Below, in pieces: positions 35,222 through 47,424 of a stretch of DNA of 64,000 nt. The stretch is from Phymatolithon calcareum. Its lineage: Eukaryota > Rhodophyta > Florideophyceae > Hapalidiales. The position numbers were made by a program, and so were the translations under genes. The notes below the pieces were generated by a model, which saw only the letters and a program-made list of their open reading frames with translations, had not been told where the DNA came from and searched no databases. Within the stretch, counting starts at the first letter, position 1. Each line of letters starts with the position of its first letter. The stretch lies in the NCBI GenBank assembly GCA_977006965.1, contig OZ345381.1, positions 1,426,001 to 1,490,000 on the forward strand. The letters run 5' to 3'.

Positions 35222-36202
35222 TTGACCCACGGTCTCCAAATCAAGGTCAACTTGGCAACCTTGGACGACACGCGGTCATGCAGAGTTCCCGCCGGGCTTG
35301 ACGTGCTGGAGATGAAGGGATATCAAGAAATCAAGGGCAAGTACAAAATTAGCGCGCAAACAAAGGGTGTTCTTAAGGGCATTGAAGCGGTTCCCGTACA
35401 TATGAAAGGAGACATCATCGCTCTTCGTTTCGACCCCAGTCTGCTTGAAGTGGCAACAGCCTCTCGAATACGCATAACCTTTCTCGTTCGCGACTTCAAG
35501 TAGTCTACATTCGCGCCATTTGGGGCCAGTTTCTCCGCCAAGAGCAAGCGCCGCGACAACCTGTCCATCCATTCCCAGAAATTCGAGAAAACTAGGCGCG
35601 AAAATGGCGCTGCCTACAAAGCTGCCGTGCAGAGTTTCAGCAGCGTGACGATGCTGCACGCGGGGAAAGCGCGAGTGAATGCAAAGGTTGTTCGCGAGAC
35701 ATTGCCGGAGATGATGGAGGAAGTTTTGAGTCCTTGAGGTGACAGACGCGGTTTGCGCGGTTGCGCGGTTTCGTGCCGGGAAGAGAGCAATCCATTACCT
35801 GACATTTTCCATGTTGTTCTAAGAGAAGCAAGTTGAGCTCTGGCGGAAGAAGAAGAAGGAGCTGTACGGTCGTGCCCGCGTCGTGTATTTCGGAAATGCG
35901 GAGTCAAGTTCGGAAACAGCGGGTTTGTTCAGCGGAAGAAACTTATACGAGCTTTGGCTAAAACATGTCCTGTGGTGCTGATTGACGAGGACCGCATGTC
36001 TCCACCTTGTCGTGGATACGGGGCGGCGGCTGTGAAAAAGAGTGATGGTTTTCGCGTATTGTGCTGCGCAAGCAGTCCTGCGGGGGAGAACTCTTGAAGT
36101 GCGGGAGACATTGACAGAGACGTGAATGCAGCGCGAAATATGGGGACGTGTGGTGTCCACATGCTCCTCGAAAAAGAGCGTCCGACGTTTCCGACTCAGT
36201 GA
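35222..36202 (+). pseudogene. Fanzor (eukaryotic TnpB-like RNA-guided nuclease) relic
   Basis: Fanzors are eukaryotic homologues of TnpB, transposon-encoded RuvC nucleases guided by an omega RNA. Pieces on the plus strand in successive frames match the family order. A Lys/Arg-rich helical segment lies around 35510-35740 (EKTRRENGAAYKAAVQ). Then comes a strand-like VVYFGNAE block near 35875. Next is CPVVLIDEDRMSPPCRGYG (about 35964-36020), equivalent to the RuvC-II DEFRTSK..C..CG zinc-ribbon region. Finally DRDVNAARNM (about 36111-36142) is the RuvC-III motif with its catalytic Asp. At least two frameshifts and an in-frame TGA break it, and the zinc ribbon and DEFRTS are degraded, so it is dead. 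The N-terminal limit is uncertain. Confidence 0.65.
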
Positions 36203-36662
36203 TTTCCCCTTCATTTTTTCTGTTTATTAGCTCCGTGCCTCTTCAGTGTTTCGTAACAAAGTTGTGTTAATGCGGGTTTCTCTTAACTCTTGTTTACATG
36301 GGGAGAAACCCATTAGCCTTTAGATGGCCATAAACAGCTTGGACAGTGGCTACTAAAGTGTGAGTAGCGGTCGATTGTTAATAGTGTGTGGTCGTGTTTC
36401 GTCCTTATCCAGCGACCGAGATTTTCATTGCTTGACACAAGTGCTCATCGCTTCTCATAGAATGTCCCCATTCTTTTGTGCCGGTACAGTATGTAAAGGC
36501 CGATGATTGTGTATCGGAGAATTACAGATAACGGAATGCCGTTGACTTAATGAAGGCGATTGACGGAGCAGCACGGATACAGTCGCCTAAAAGCGGTGAA
36601 AAAATCAGTGGTTTCTATGCCATTTCTATTTAGTAGTTAAAAAATATATAGAACGACTCTGC
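36203..36662. other. Intergenic region between Fanzor relic and NB-ARC gene
   Basis: No gene was seen. If the Fanzor once had an omega RNA, it would be expected near its 3' end in this stretch, but no structure could be assigned. The last ~60 bp are AT-rich and probably form the NB-ARC gene 3' UTR. Confidence 0.4.
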
Positions 36663-39600
36663 TCAACTCTCTGGAAGGCTTAGGCCAATAGTTGTAACTG
36701 TTCCATCTCGCCTCCCAACCATCACTCGGAACCTTCCTGTTGCTGTCGAAAGAAAACACTGACACGACAAAATATCAGCATCCATATCTACGACAACGAC
36801 CGAGTCTCCTTGCCGCTCTTCTGCTTTTGGTGTAGTCGAAAGCAGGTCCCTAAAATCATCGTCATGAAAACTGGGACTTTGTCCCGGTGAACCCTTCGGC
36901 AACGGAAGGAATGGATGCTCCTCGTCTTGTTCAGGTTTTCTTGCATTCCACAGTCGCAAAGTGTGATCCTTCGAGCAGCCCGAAACAAACCACGCTCCCC
37001 TGAACGCCGGTACGAACGACAAAGTTTCATTCGTTATCCGCTCACCACCACACAGGGTGTTTGTAAGTACGAAATCGCCCCCTTCCCCGTACCTTGGACC
37101 TTCGAAAACTCGCAAAGTTTTATCCTGCATACCAGCAACAATTCGAAGCGTATCCGAATACACTTCCGTGCCGACAACCGCTTGAATGCTGCCCCATTTC
37201 TTTTGCTTCTTCTTCAGCCATTCAAACTTTCGGTTCGCCACATCACAAAACCCAACGGTCCCGCTCACGCCCATAAACAACAATTTGCGAGAATCCGACA
37301 CAGAAAATGCAGAGCACTTTTTCAATTTTTGACCCGTAGGTACCACGTCGAAACCGCACTCCATACTTGAATTGCTGTCAAGCTCCCAGAGCCTAACCTC
37401 TCCATTCACCGAAACGCTTGCCAGTGAATAAGTTCCGCTTTCAATAGGCCCCAATCTCAGAACAGAAACTGCATGTCGCCCGATGCGTTTTGAGTGGGTG
37501 ATAGTTCCGGCATCGGTCAAGCGCCAAAGATGTATTACCCCAGAAGGACTTCCCGTTACGAACTCATCGCCCGAGGGCAACGCTGCAACGGCACATATCA
37601 GATCCTTCCTTTCTTGCTTTGGTACGTCAAGCTGTACCCTGTTCAATACAGGGGATCCGATTTCGATAGAAGGGCGCTTTCTCAGTTGATTGCATGCTTC
37701 CACTAGGGGATAGTCGCTCAATTTTTCGCCCGTTTGCAGGTCCCAAGCACATATCCCTCCCATTACAGAGCACGAAATACCCACTGCCTGTTCTTTTGAA
37801 TAATGGTCCGTCTGCAAATTCAAGAACTCCGCTTGAGACGCAGGCACCCTCCTGGGAGAAGCAGGTTTTCTTGATAGCACGGCTACGCAATGGACCGGTG
37901 CCCAATCAAGATGATAGCTCAGGACATTGCCTTCATGAATATCAGTCAAGTCCCAAATTTTGCACGATTCGTCATCAGCAGAACCGGACAATACTCGGAA
38001 ACCATCGGGACGTTTGGCAACGGAGAGACAGGAAACGTCTCCTGAATGGGGGCGCTTGATGATTACAGACGTGCGACTTGTAGTCAAGTCCAATGTATAA
38101 AGCTGGAAATTCTTAGGTGCAACCACCAGTTTGCTGGTACCTGGGATGAAAGCGATTGAGACGATTGGAAGCTTGAACTTCTTCTCACCCAGTTTTTTGC
38201 CAGTTTTCAGGTTCCAATACTTAACGGTGCGATCCATAGAACAAGTGGCAAAGCAGTCTGGTCTTTCCGGCCCAAGACTAACGATGCCGTTCACGACGTC
38301 TTTGTGGCCTTCCTTACCAGAGAACGTCGCCAGTCGTACACCAGATGAATTTGAAAGCGCAATTGTCTTATCTTCGCTGGAACTCAAGAGCCCAAGAGAT
38401 TCGCGGTCATTCGAAGATTCGAGTCTTATCCAGACCAAATCAGTTATTCGCCCCCGATGCCATTTTCCATGTGCCACAAGGGTCCCGTCTAATGCATCGA
38501 AGAGTCGGACACCGTGGTCGTAGGAACCCGTTGCGATCAGTTCAAAACCTCCTTTCGAAATTGCGGCAGAGGATGCAGCAACCCTGGAAACAGCGTCTGT
38601 ATGCCCTCTTAGAATGCGCACTGGGTCACGATTCGGCTTCTGTACTTGACACGACCGATAGACGTATACATTCGAAGTATTCGAGGCCACTGCTAAAGCA
38701 GATGAGTCCGCCAGCCATGCAAGATCGAACACGTCCCGCGCGCCTTTCACTTCAATTTTGTCAATGAGAGTAGCTGTATCCCAATCCCAAACTTGTACCA
38801 CATCACTGCCCTGCATACCGATACCAATGCAGCGTGCGTCCGGACTCACAGCAATACAATGGACTTTTCCATGCGTCCCAAACTTCTGCCTCAAATGGTC
38901 CGCAGGAGACTCGAAACTTTGCCACAATGGCAAAAAAGACGGTTCCATTGAAAACATTTCCGCACTAAGCAAAAGCTCATCAATGGGGCCCCTGGTGCCA
39001 GTTGCCAAGGCCTTCAGCCTTCCACAAAGTTGAAAGATGCACTGATCAGGATCAATAGCGAGAGCAGGCGCAGCACTTTCCAGTGCATTTTTGATCATCT
39101 TCAACTCTGTTGCTTCCTTGAACCAAACACACTCCGAGTTCTGCAAAAAGCAAAGTCCGTTTGTCCCAGCAAGTAATGAAGAGTCATTTTCGCCACCGCA
39201 ATTGTGTAAAGAGTGCCTCTTTGGCGGAATTCTTCTCCGGGAATAATAGCAGGGCTTCAGTAACTCGTCGACAAGTAAATCAAGGTCGGTCTTGATCCTT
39301 ACAATATCCCCGGGAAAATCCAATCGACGCCGAATCCATCGAATCTGAATGCATTAATAAATTAGACGAAAACAGGTTAGAATGAATCAAAAAGGTCCGC
39401 ACGCTTCCTCGAACACAAAACAGAAACTTACGTCTGCAACAAGATTACGCGCAAGTCCAGTTAGCCCTGCCTGAATGAGATGATGGACAAGGTTGCTGTA
39501 CATGTATTGCCCGGCATGATGGTATACCATTCGCCACCATTCAGTTTTGCCCAAAGCTTCTAATCTTGACTCCAGTGTGGAGAAGTGCTCATGATTAACC

Positions 39601-42089
39601 TGAATCTCATAATTCTGTTCTTCTATCGCCAAGGCATTGAAATTTGCAAAGAACGCCCCGTTTCCCTGTGCAAGAGCACTTCTCAGCAAGTTTGCAGCTT
39701 CGGGACCATTCTCGCGCTGAAGTTGGAGGGCCAACATTGGCGGTGTCAGAGTATTTCTTTCTGGTTGTCCCAGACTATGCTGCGTTGCGAAGTTCTTCAA
39801 AAGTGTGAAATGGTAGTCGATTAAATGCCTGGGCGTTCGCTCGCTATTGTACCTCAGCCAGTCATGTATAGATTCATGAAGCTCAATGTAAACATCTTTG
39901 TCAACGCGCTCAATGACAACGAGAGCAATTTTCTCGAGTTCTTGAGCGCAACGCCGTGCTTCCCCTGCGTCACATCCCCACAACACAGCAAGAATTCGCA
40001 GTGGGATCTTAGCCTTTCGTTGAAACACAGACAGCTTTTGGAATCGTACCCCATTCGTCTTATTTTGATTAGAGAGCACATCCACGCTTACTTGGATTGC
40101 CGAGTACAACGTCTTGTCAGCCACTGGCCCCGCATATTCCGCAAGAGACCGATCGAAATTCTTGAGCACATATTCCCAGTCATACCCTGATAATTTAACT
40201 GAAGACGCTGCAACGGACAATGCCAAGGGGAGACCAGCACATTTTTCCAATATTTGATCCCTTGCCAATGTTGAAGATATTCTTTCCTCTGGCTTCAACA
40301 TTAGCCAGTTGTCGAAAATCTTTTCCGCCCTTGGACTTTTCCAGTACAGCGCCGAAACGTGGATGATGTGTTTGTCCGGGTCGCAGCCATACTGAATTGG
40401 GATCTCTTTGTCACGAGTTGTGAAAATAATAGTCGAAGAATTGCCTGCAATTTGACGAAATCTCAACAGCCACTCGTCTCGCCAATGCTTGCTACTGTCG
40501 TCAGTCGGAACAGCCCAAACATTGTCAACACAGAGAAGAGTTTTTCTGCCCCTAAAATGGCGCTTCATGTCGTTTTGGGCATCATCTATAGATGCGTGCT
40601 TCTTGATATCCTTGGCATGCTCAGTGCCAAGTGCGTCTTCGATCATTTCTGCCCATGCACAAATTAAATCTCTGCTCTGCGTCTTGTGCGTGAGCTGCTT
40701 GTAAAATATGCCGTCACAGAATCGCTCAAGAATATCGGAATCGGAGAGTACGCTTATTGTCGCGATTGTCTTTCCTGCACCCGCTTGTCCACAAACGCAA
40801 ATCGGAGGAGGTATGGTTGTGAACGATCGCATCTCAGAAGCCTTGCGATCGCGTTCCAAAACAGCTGTTTTAATGCGAGATTCCAAGCTGTTTGGATCCT
40901 TAAAATCGGCGAAGATGTTTGATGATGGCGATGGAGCATACAGACCACTTTTCCAATCTTCGAGACTTTTTAGCGTTTTCGGTGATTGCATCTGACCCCT
41001 TATCTCATCCAAAAGACGTTTGGTGTCATCATCCAGAACTAGATGATGGGCTTCCGCGCTTTTCTGCTCTGCCATTGTACGCACCAGTTCGAGAATCTGA
41101 CCTACATTCTCTTTGATTTCGCCGGTGTTGTTAATAACGATGTCCAAGTCAACTCTTTTGGAGAGTTCTTCAACTTTTTCGCTCACGTCCTCCAAATTAT
41201 CAAGAATTTGAACAGGGACGTTCGAATTCCGAAACATCTTCGTCAATTTTCTTGACAATTCAAAGTTGTCCATGGCCCTCAAAATGTACTCCAAATCCGT
41301 CAAAATGTTCGCGATAGCCTCGAATCGCTTCCGATGCACACCGGCATGATGTACGCATTTCGACAATTCACCGAGCACATTGTGGGTAATGCTTTCCATG
41401 GCGAGATGAGCACGCTCGATACGGCCACGATTTGCATGATGATGGGAAACACGTGACATAATTTTGACGCCGTATCCAAGCAAATGCACGGCAACTCCCA
41501 CGATAGGAGCCCAGAGTAGAAGGGGTTCGAGTCCAGTAATGAAGAGTTCTGCCTCTCGCAGAAGGAGGTCAACCCATTCGAGAGTTGAATCCATTCTGGA
41601 CGGTTGCCCTACTTCCGTTGCGGTGCGGAGCCTTTCGCAGACATCCTTGGGATTGAAAATCCAATTGGGCTCGATGTGTAGAGATTTGGATGGGTGCGGT
41701 AAAAGTCTTTCCATAGGCGTGATTCGCAAATACAATGCACGCGTCCACATTTCGGCGCCTTCCTTTGAGGTGGCGTTAAAACGCCATGAAGTAATACCTG
41801 AGTCTCGGGTCTGACTCAGCACAAACACGGTGGGCGGGCTTTTGATGCATTCGACAGTAAAGTCACCTCTACGCGAGAGGTCGACGCAATTACAATCCTT
41901 GACGCGAATCCAGGGTTCAAGATCGACGTTGACGTTTTTTTGCAGGTTATTCACGAAGACCGGGTTGTTAGCTTCATACGCGTAATAAAGGTCTGCAGCA
42001 AGCAAAACGGCAACTTTGTGAACCCCAACGTGCACACCGTCGCTTTCTATGTGCTTGAACAGAACGCCGGATAGTCGCGCGCAAACCAT
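36663..42089 (-). CDS. NLR/APAF1-like STAND protein: PH-like, MLKL/HeLo-like bundle, NB-ARC, WD40
   Basis: This is a signal-sensing ATPase switch of the kind that oligomerises in immunity or cell death. Exon 1 is 42089-39432 and exon 2 is 39344-36663. The 87-nt GTAAGT...CAG intron (39431-39345) keeps phase 0, and the product is 1779 aa from ATG 42089. Residues about 1-121 look like a PH domain (ending WRFNATSKEGAEMWTRAL). About 175-325 is a helical bundle with an initial hydrophobic helix (LLLWAPIVGVAVHLLG), patterned like the MLKL N-terminal/HeLo domains. NB-ARC follows: Walker A GQAGAGKT (434-441), Walker B TLLCVDNVW, STIIFTTRD, GLPL motif CAGLPLALS, and LHESIHDWL in the MHD position. After a helical linker, about 750 residues carry a dozen or more WD40 repeats, i.e. 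two propellers. No frameshift is seen. Confidence 0.85.
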
Positions 42090-43080
42090 TTGGCCAACAA
42101 CCAACAATGTCTGGCTAATGCCGACGACACGCGCCACATGAAACAAAGAAATTCAGAAACAGCGCCAGAAGAAAAGACCTAGAAGCTCTGTGCGGTATGC
42201 TGCCGTGCGGAGGAAAACTGGACGAGGAAGAGAGTTCTAAACAAGCTTGTTTAACGCCTAGGCGGTACCGTTTGCCTGAACGCAACGTTAGGGATCTTGA
42301 CCGCTGTGCTGGTCAGCGGAACATTCTAGCTTGCGTGTCATAATTCATGATGAATTCAATTCATGATGAATAATGCCATCAATTTAGAAGGCTCCTGATC
42401 TTTGAGCAAGAAAACACAACACTACTCTCTTGACAAGTGGAATACAGTTAGACAGGATATGAACGGATCTCGAGCTGGTTCAATATTTAATCATACAGTA
42501 CACTATTCTACGTTGACGTGGACAAGGTATTCGAATACTGTACCTTCTTCAGGTCAGAACAAAATCTGTTGACAGCTGTCACGCCACTGAAACCATTTTC
42601 TATTGGAGTTTGAAACCCTCGTATTAGCCAATTGTGTATGGCTCAATTACTGATGTCGGTATCTTATCATGATCGTTAGCTCTGAAACCAAAATTTTAGC
42701 TGCAGTACTGTTTTGATTATTAATCAATAATAATCAATTACTGATTGAAGTACTTCGGTCATGTTCTGATGTTCGCCCTGAATCATCGGCGAGTGCGAAC
42801 TGCATCATCATAAAGATATTGATGATACAATCGCGGCAGTCAACAGGACAGAAACGAGGTCTTCCGACGGGTGTGGACATGAAAACCATTCCGCAGCCTC
42901 ACCTTCGTCTGCACTTTTTTTCAGTCGCACCATCGCATCAGAGTGCTTCATTCTCTTCCTATCGATCACAAGCGCAAAGTTTTAGTGGCGCGAGCAAGAA
43001 GATTATAGGAAGTTCTCCGTGACACTCCGTAACAATGTATGAGTCCGATGCCGAAGTTTATTGGGAAGTGAGGCGTAGTA

Positions 43081-43108
43081 GATGTAGATATTTATAAATA
43101 TCTACATC
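43081..43108. repeat. Perfect 28-bp palindrome
   Basis: GATGTAGATATTTA is followed immediately by its exact reverse complement. It is AT-rich and loopless, 17 bp before the larger hairpin at 43125-43227. It may be part of the same small inverted-repeat element. Confidence 0.8.
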
Positions 43109-43124
43109 TATTATAAAATTAGGC

Positions 43125-43227
43125 CAGTCTTGATCTTTCACACTTACGCAACTTGATTGAAGTTGATCCAGAAACTACTACATTTTCTGGATATATCAAG
43201 TTGCAGAAGCGTGAATGGTCAAGACCG
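43125..43227. repeat. Imperfect hairpin of about 100 nt
   Basis: The left arm (43125-43174, starting CAGTCTTGATC) pairs with the right arm (43184-43227, ending GGTCAAGACCG). There are several mismatches, a 6-nt bulge and a 9-nt loop. Size and shape resemble a microRNA precursor or a MITE-like foldback. No expression evidence can be read from DNA. Confidence 0.6.
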
Positions 43228-45178
43228 ACAGTCTCTGCTGCTTCCACGAACTAGCGATGTCGGCCTTTAATAGTAGACTCCGAGAGGTGCTGAAGAAGAA
43301 GAAGAGGGAACCAGTTATGGTTCTACGTACTCAACGCAATTTGCTCAACAGGATAAGATGGAGGTCAATCTCAGTAGCCTATCGACCCAGCCCGCCCTAA
43401 AGAGAATTGAGAAAAACAAAAACCTTGCCACAAGTTCGAATTCTCTTCCATCTGGTCTGTTAAATATAAGAGAGTTTTACAGTGAACACGGGAACAGCTG
43501 CAGGTCGCGTGCGCGGAGTACGTCTCCGACCAGTACGCTCTCATCAGATTATCAATGGGGGCACGACTAACGAGCTGGATCTGCGTCCCTCTTTCCTTTC
43601 TTTCTTTTATTGCGGGATTTCTCCAAGCTGATGGAACAACTCCGCATCCTCACGGCTCCAGTAGACCTTAACAGATACGAGTGGTAGTTGATGTCACAAC
43701 AGCTGTCCAAGCTGCACAAGATGCAGACCCTGGCGCAGCTTAACATCCATATCGCTACGCAGCCAATCATCATTTGCCGTCCTTCAAAGGAATGCCCCGG
43801 GTTGGAAACCATTTAGGACGTTCACGGTAGCTAATCATCTCTCTGCCTTCTTTCATTTCCTTATGTCTTCTCTCCCAGCTTCCTTGAGCGTTGCGGTACA
43901 CGACACAGGGCGGAATCCGTGTACTACCATAATCTGCGTCCCTCATGATTAAGAGGCTTTCGGTCGATAAGAAAACCCATCTAACGTTCCCCAGAGGGTG
44001 AGTTTAAATTTTGCATAAGAAACACAGCTTCATTTCATTCCGGTCTCAGGGGGAGTCTAGTGACACAGAAAAAGCTCCCATGGCTTTCACCTCTCCCAAT
44101 GCCCTCCCTCAATACAAGTTCAATGCTCACTCTTCCGGAACGCGGGGGCTATCCTATGTAGATAGCGAAAGACAAGATATTGTAACGCCTCACGGTGTGT
44201 CAGGGTGAAGGAAAAGGTGAGGACGATGGTAACGTTGGGAACAGGAGAGGTTGAGAAGCTAGGTCGCCACGCGGTTGCTCGTTTCCGATGGCGCTGCCTT
44301 TATTGTGCTTAAGCAGTAATCAGCTCGATTAGTAATAATATTATTATATTAAAGACAGGAGGAAGACCCCAGTGTTCAGGTAATCACAAGATATGCAAAA
44401 ACAAACACCTTGATTGGATCACGGCTTACCAGTACCTCCGGTAGGACTCTCTTCTGCGTGGACCTTCCGGCATCCACACGGAAGAGTCGAATACTGGCAG
44501 GGATAGCGGTGTGCAGGAAGGGTCACTGCAATCGGTATCCCTAGATGCCAGCTTAGGGACAGCGAAGGTATCGCGTCGACGTCCCTTCAGCCGATCACGA
44601 ATTTTCTCGTGCTGTCTCGGCGCGTGAAAGAGCAAGGTATTACAAGGTAGACCAAAGTCTAATGTTAATTCAAAAATATAACCTCAAGTACTGAAGGACA
44701 ACGGAAAACTAAAAATACTGGGTCACGCCTGAAAATGATAAATTGCAGAGACGCAAAACAGTACGCAAATTGTGCAACTGTATTCCGCTGTCACGCGCAC
44801 GCCAAATTGTGGAGCCCTGAAAACGTTGTCGCATTTTGTGTCAGACAATTCCGTTACGGAACCAAAATATTAATTGATTTGATGTCCTATTTTGGGTGCT
44901 TATAGTGCCCAAAGCATCCGACATGGGCCCTCACTTTGGTGCTGAAGAGTACAAGTATTACATTACACCGCTGGAGACTGAGGGGTTTTGGAGCAGTATA
45001 ATACTCCAAAGGGTAATCAGGCGGGCTGTAAAGTACTCCAGGAAACTATTTAAACGTTCACTCGAAGGGAGAGGGGAAAGTGAAGAAATTATAGGTAGAT
45101 CCATAGATTCGTTGCACGGAGAAGGCTTTATGGTGCTAGACGAAATAAGTACTATGTCATTGTAATGAATACACGAAG

Positions 45179-45754
45179 ATGTCTCTTCTCGAGTGTTCTT
45201 TCGTCAGTTCGGCTTTCCCCTTTACTCATGGCGTTGAAAAGCAGAGCTGTCTATCTCCATCTGGTCCGCAAACAAGTTCGGTAAGAATGGGATTGATTAT
45301 CCGTCTATTATGCATTCTGCTGCATAAACGGCATCTGCAGCAAAGGATCGCAAATGGACCCATGCGGTACCGAATGTCCCTGCACGCCCGCCGGCTCCGT
45401 GACCGAAGAATCTCCCGAAGAGCTCTGCAGCATCCCCATATGTCTGCTTTTCGCACGCTTTTCGGATCGGGTTGCGAGCGCTCGTTAATCACCTTAAAAG
45501 GTGTTAACCATGTTACGTTTCGATACGTACTTATAAAGTATGCCACTCTGTACAACAAGTACTCACCCTATTCAACTGATGGGGCTATTCGACGTCTGGA
45601 CGCAGAACCGCATGGTCGCGGGAGGCCGCGCTCAATGAGCGCAGAAATATGTTTGGGCTTGGTGTTGACATGGGGGAGGACACGCGGATCTGAGATGGTT
45701 CTCTGCTTGCTCTTCGGAATAACGGCATCAGTGTGCGCTTCTCAAGCTCCTTAA
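45179..45754 (+). pseudogene. Harbinger/DDE_Tnp_4-like transposase fragment
   Basis: The frame carries the N-terminal part of a PIF/Harbinger-type transposase. It has a region around RTLFGSGCERSLITLKGVNH, then KYSPYSTDGAIRR, then GRGRPRSMSAEICLGLVLTW and GSEMVLCLLFGITASVC, which is the usual approach to the DDE domain. The frame then stops and no catalytic DDE core follows before the Mutator-like element at 46180. It is therefore a 5' fragment of a dead element, probably truncated by later insertions or deletions. Confidence 0.5.
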
Positions 45755-46169
45755 GATCCAGCTAGAATATTATTACGTACTTGCATAGCATGGACGAGAA
45801 TCTACTCTTCTAAGCTGCAGCGCATCTTTCTGATCACCCATGGATGAAGTGCATGAGGCAGATCACTGCACTACTCCGACTGAGAGAAACGCGCCGTAGC
45901 GAAAATGATAGAAATGTGTCGTACAACACATTTGGTTCACAGAGGGAAGCTCTATGACCAAATGTCGCGCGATTAGCACATTTTGCGTGTCACAAATCGA
46001 GGACACGAGACAAATGCACCGTGGCGTGACGACGCATTTTGTGCAATATATCATTTTCAGGAGCAACCCACTAAAACAAAAGGTTAATGACCTGAATGTT
46101 TGCTCCTTATCCAAAAACAAGAATTTTGTTGTCGTATTTTTAGTTTTCCGGTGTCCTTCATTATTTCAT
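45755..46169. other. Intergenic DNA left of the first Mutator-like element
   Basis: No gene was seen. The last 10 bp before the element (46170-46179) are its target-site duplication, listed with the element. Confidence 0.45.
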
Positions 46170-46179
46170 ATTATTTTAC

Positions 46180-46262
46180 GAGAAAATTCGCTGCATGGAC
46201 CGAAAAAGGTGGCAAAATTCGCTAAATCGGCACCCCTTGCAATAACTACTACTCGTTATGAT
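46180..46262 (+). repeat. Left terminal inverted repeat of MULE copy A
   Basis: It pairs with 47425-47506. The outer end is GAGAAAATTCGC. It is preceded by the target-site duplication ATTATTTTAC. Confidence 0.9.
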
Positions 46263-46894
46263 ACACAGAACACTCCACAGAAATAAACTTATCAAAAAAA
46301 TAATATTCATTTCATGCGCAACTCTATGCTTCAGCTCCTCGTCGCAAGTAGCATCTCCGTCATCGCAGGCGGTGAGGTCAATTATCATGGACTGAGCTGC
46401 TTTGTCGATGTATTTTCGCTTCGCGTCAACAATATTGCGGATGTTCGGCTTGGCGCATTTCTGCGAGAAGTAACCGTTGTTTCCGCACGAGGAGCCGTGG
46501 CGGGACCTCACTTCGGACGGGAAGTAGGGCCTCTTGCGCTTGCGGCCCAGCTTAGCGACAAGGTCAAACGGAACCAAATCATCCTGTACTAGCTGGTAAC
46601 CAGTGACTGCAACACGAATGATGATGCCCTCGTGTTGCTTGGCCCACGTTATCAATAGCCATGGGTCCCACACCAGATCTTGTTTCACGGGTCGAACGCG
46701 ACTCGATGCTGCGCCAAGCGTCCAGAACAGTTCAAAAGTGCAGCGACGACGTGGATACATGGCCGCTGGTGCTCTTCAAAGTGGCGGCAAGTGCATGTAG
46801 CGCGGTAGTCGCTGTTAACTACCACAGGGAATGGTGTCACTTGGCTGCTAACAACAAACCTCAGCATGTCACTTTCGATGACCTCCGGCTCCAC
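46263..46894 (-). pseudogene. MULE transposase C-terminal fragment (SWIM zinc finger), frameshifted
   Basis: The first frame (46894-46685) contains a complete SWIM zinc finger, CTCRHFEEHQRPCIH (C-x-C-x9-C-x-H), followed by HVVAALL. The second frame (46760 downwards) holds the tail shared with copy B (WAKQH..., LVQDDLVPFDLV, RKRKRPYFPSE, a second Cys/His cluster, KHIDKAAQSMI-like). A frameshift with small loss separates the two near 46690. SWIM domains bind DNA or proteins at the end of MULE transposases. The catalytic part is absent. Confidence 0.85.
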
Positions 46895-47424
46895 AAGCGG
46901 CTTCTCCGCTCAGAGGATTTTTCCTGGTGCTTCTTGTAGCAGCAAGGCGTGAGGAACTTGCCTTGCCAATATACGTGTTGTGGGCGATTACGAGGTTGAG
47001 AACGTCGTCAAAGTTTGCTCCAGGGAGGTCACCCACCCATCTTCTCCATGAGTTCAGACGGTTCGGGCGAGAGCGCTGTGAGTTAGCTTAGCAGTCGAAT
47101 GCGACGAGGTGCAGAGTACTTTGCGTAGCGGATTAGTAGTGTAATAATAAGGAAGCTGACTGAAGATATGGATAGTCAAGGAGCATGTGCAATTGGTACA
47201 CTCAGCAGAACCCTGAAGAAACCCACATGGACCCCTACCGAAGAGAATGAAGTGGCACGAGCCATTGACGTGACATTATGCAATTCTGAATAAGATAACT
47301 GACAACTCTCGATGCTAGTATAACGCGATTAGAAATGTGCCGACTTTCCTCAAGTTGGGACACATGGTACCTTCTCAATAAATCCTCTTAATTACGTGTA
47401 ATGATAAGCGGCTGTCTAGCTGAA

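Larger units (their letters stand above)
42090..45178. other. Gene-poor 3-kb region upstream of the NB-ARC gene
   Basis: The region contains the NB-ARC gene promoter, AT-rich DNA with repeated short palindromes (ATTCATGATGAAT at 42343-42355 and 42359-42371), and the hairpin elements at 43081-43227. Frames are short and mostly lack recognisable content. A plus-strand frame at 44896-45165 runs in the same direction as the Harbinger-like fragment but matches nothing. Confidence 0.4.
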
